Origin: Streptomyces jeddahensis
GTDB taxonomy: Bacteria > Actinomycetota > Actinomycetes > Streptomycetales > Streptomycetaceae
Assembly: GCF_001642995.1 (NCBI RefSeq)
Contig: NZ_LOHS01000021.1
Location: 1 to 64,000, forward strand
DNA length: 64,000 bases
Reading direction: 5' to 3'
Shown here one piece after another: positions 63,934-64,000 of the stretch (position 1 is the stretch's first letter; every line of letters begins with the position of its first letter). Position numbers and translations under genes: made by a program. Under the pieces are notes generated by a model. The model saw only the letters and a program-made list of their open reading frames with translations. It was not told the origin of the DNA and did not search any database.

Positions 63934-64000
63934 GGTTCGTAGCCTTCGCTTCTTCAGTGAGTGGGTCCTGACAAGGCCACCACGGACGATCACGACAGCC

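Overview
The window is a 64 kb piece of a Streptomyces chromosome. GC content is very high, most starts are ATG/GTG, and several starts look leaderless. The gene order groESL - whiD - bldM - ECF sigma - guaB - guaB3, together with rplM-rpsI-glmM-coaA-glmS-acpS-nnrD/E-alr-tsaE-tsaB-rimI-tsaD, is the conserved actinobacterial core block also known from S. coelicolor and, in large part, from the Mycobacterium tuberculosis guaB3-to-rplM region. I see no prophage, transposon, CRISPR array, tRNA or rRNA.

Layout. 1-9 kb: a PspC-type membrane protein with a small partner, a DoxX protein, a TIG-like membrane protein, a DUF4429/SHOCT protein, a class II aldolase, a Uma2-family protein, guaA, and a chorismate mutase preceded by what looks like a Phe/Tyr leader peptide and attenuator. 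9-29 kb: a lipoprotein, a membrane protein, an LAETG surface protein, a ChoD-like GMC oxidoreductase, succinate-semialdehyde dehydrogenase, four consecutive membrane Ser/Thr kinase genes (one encoding a pseudokinase), a serine hydrolase and glpD. 29-36 kb: a degenerate nucleotide-sugar dehydrogenase, guaB3, guaB, an ECF sigma factor (ShbA-like), bldM and the divergent whiD, the last three linking GMP synthesis genes to developmental control. 36-43 kb: a LysR regulator, multicopper oxidase, SDR, an ABM-SnoaL-like protein, and groES-groEL1 under two CIRCE boxes. 43-50 kb: a polysaccharide deacetylase with a long repetitive upstream region, a methyltransferase, an LCP cell-wall ligase, and the overlapping tsaB-rimI-tsaD operon for t6A tRNA modification and ribosomal protein acetylation. 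50-64 kb: a 59-residue ORF behind an iron box, tsaE, an alpha/beta hydrolase, alr, nnrD/E, acpS, glmS, two small conserved proteins, coaA, a DUF389 protein, glmM, rpsI and rplM.

Many genes serve cell-wall precursor supply (glmS, glmM, alr, LCP ligase, deacetylase), CoA/ACP cofactors (coaA, acpS), purine nucleotides (guaA, guaB, guaB3) and translation fidelity (tsaB/D/E, rimI, rpsI, rplM).

The most unusual items are: the leaderless Phe/Tyr leader peptide with a perfect 12-bp stem ahead of chorismate mutase; the iron-box-controlled 59-aa ORF; a five-copy dispersed palindromic element; three apparent pseudoenzymes (nucleotide-sugar dehydrogenase, L,D-transpeptidase-like protein, Ser/Thr pseudokinase); and a degenerate 36-bp (12-residue) repeat tract upstream of the deacetylase domain. 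All calls rest on reading the sequence and on recalled family knowledge; no database search was run.
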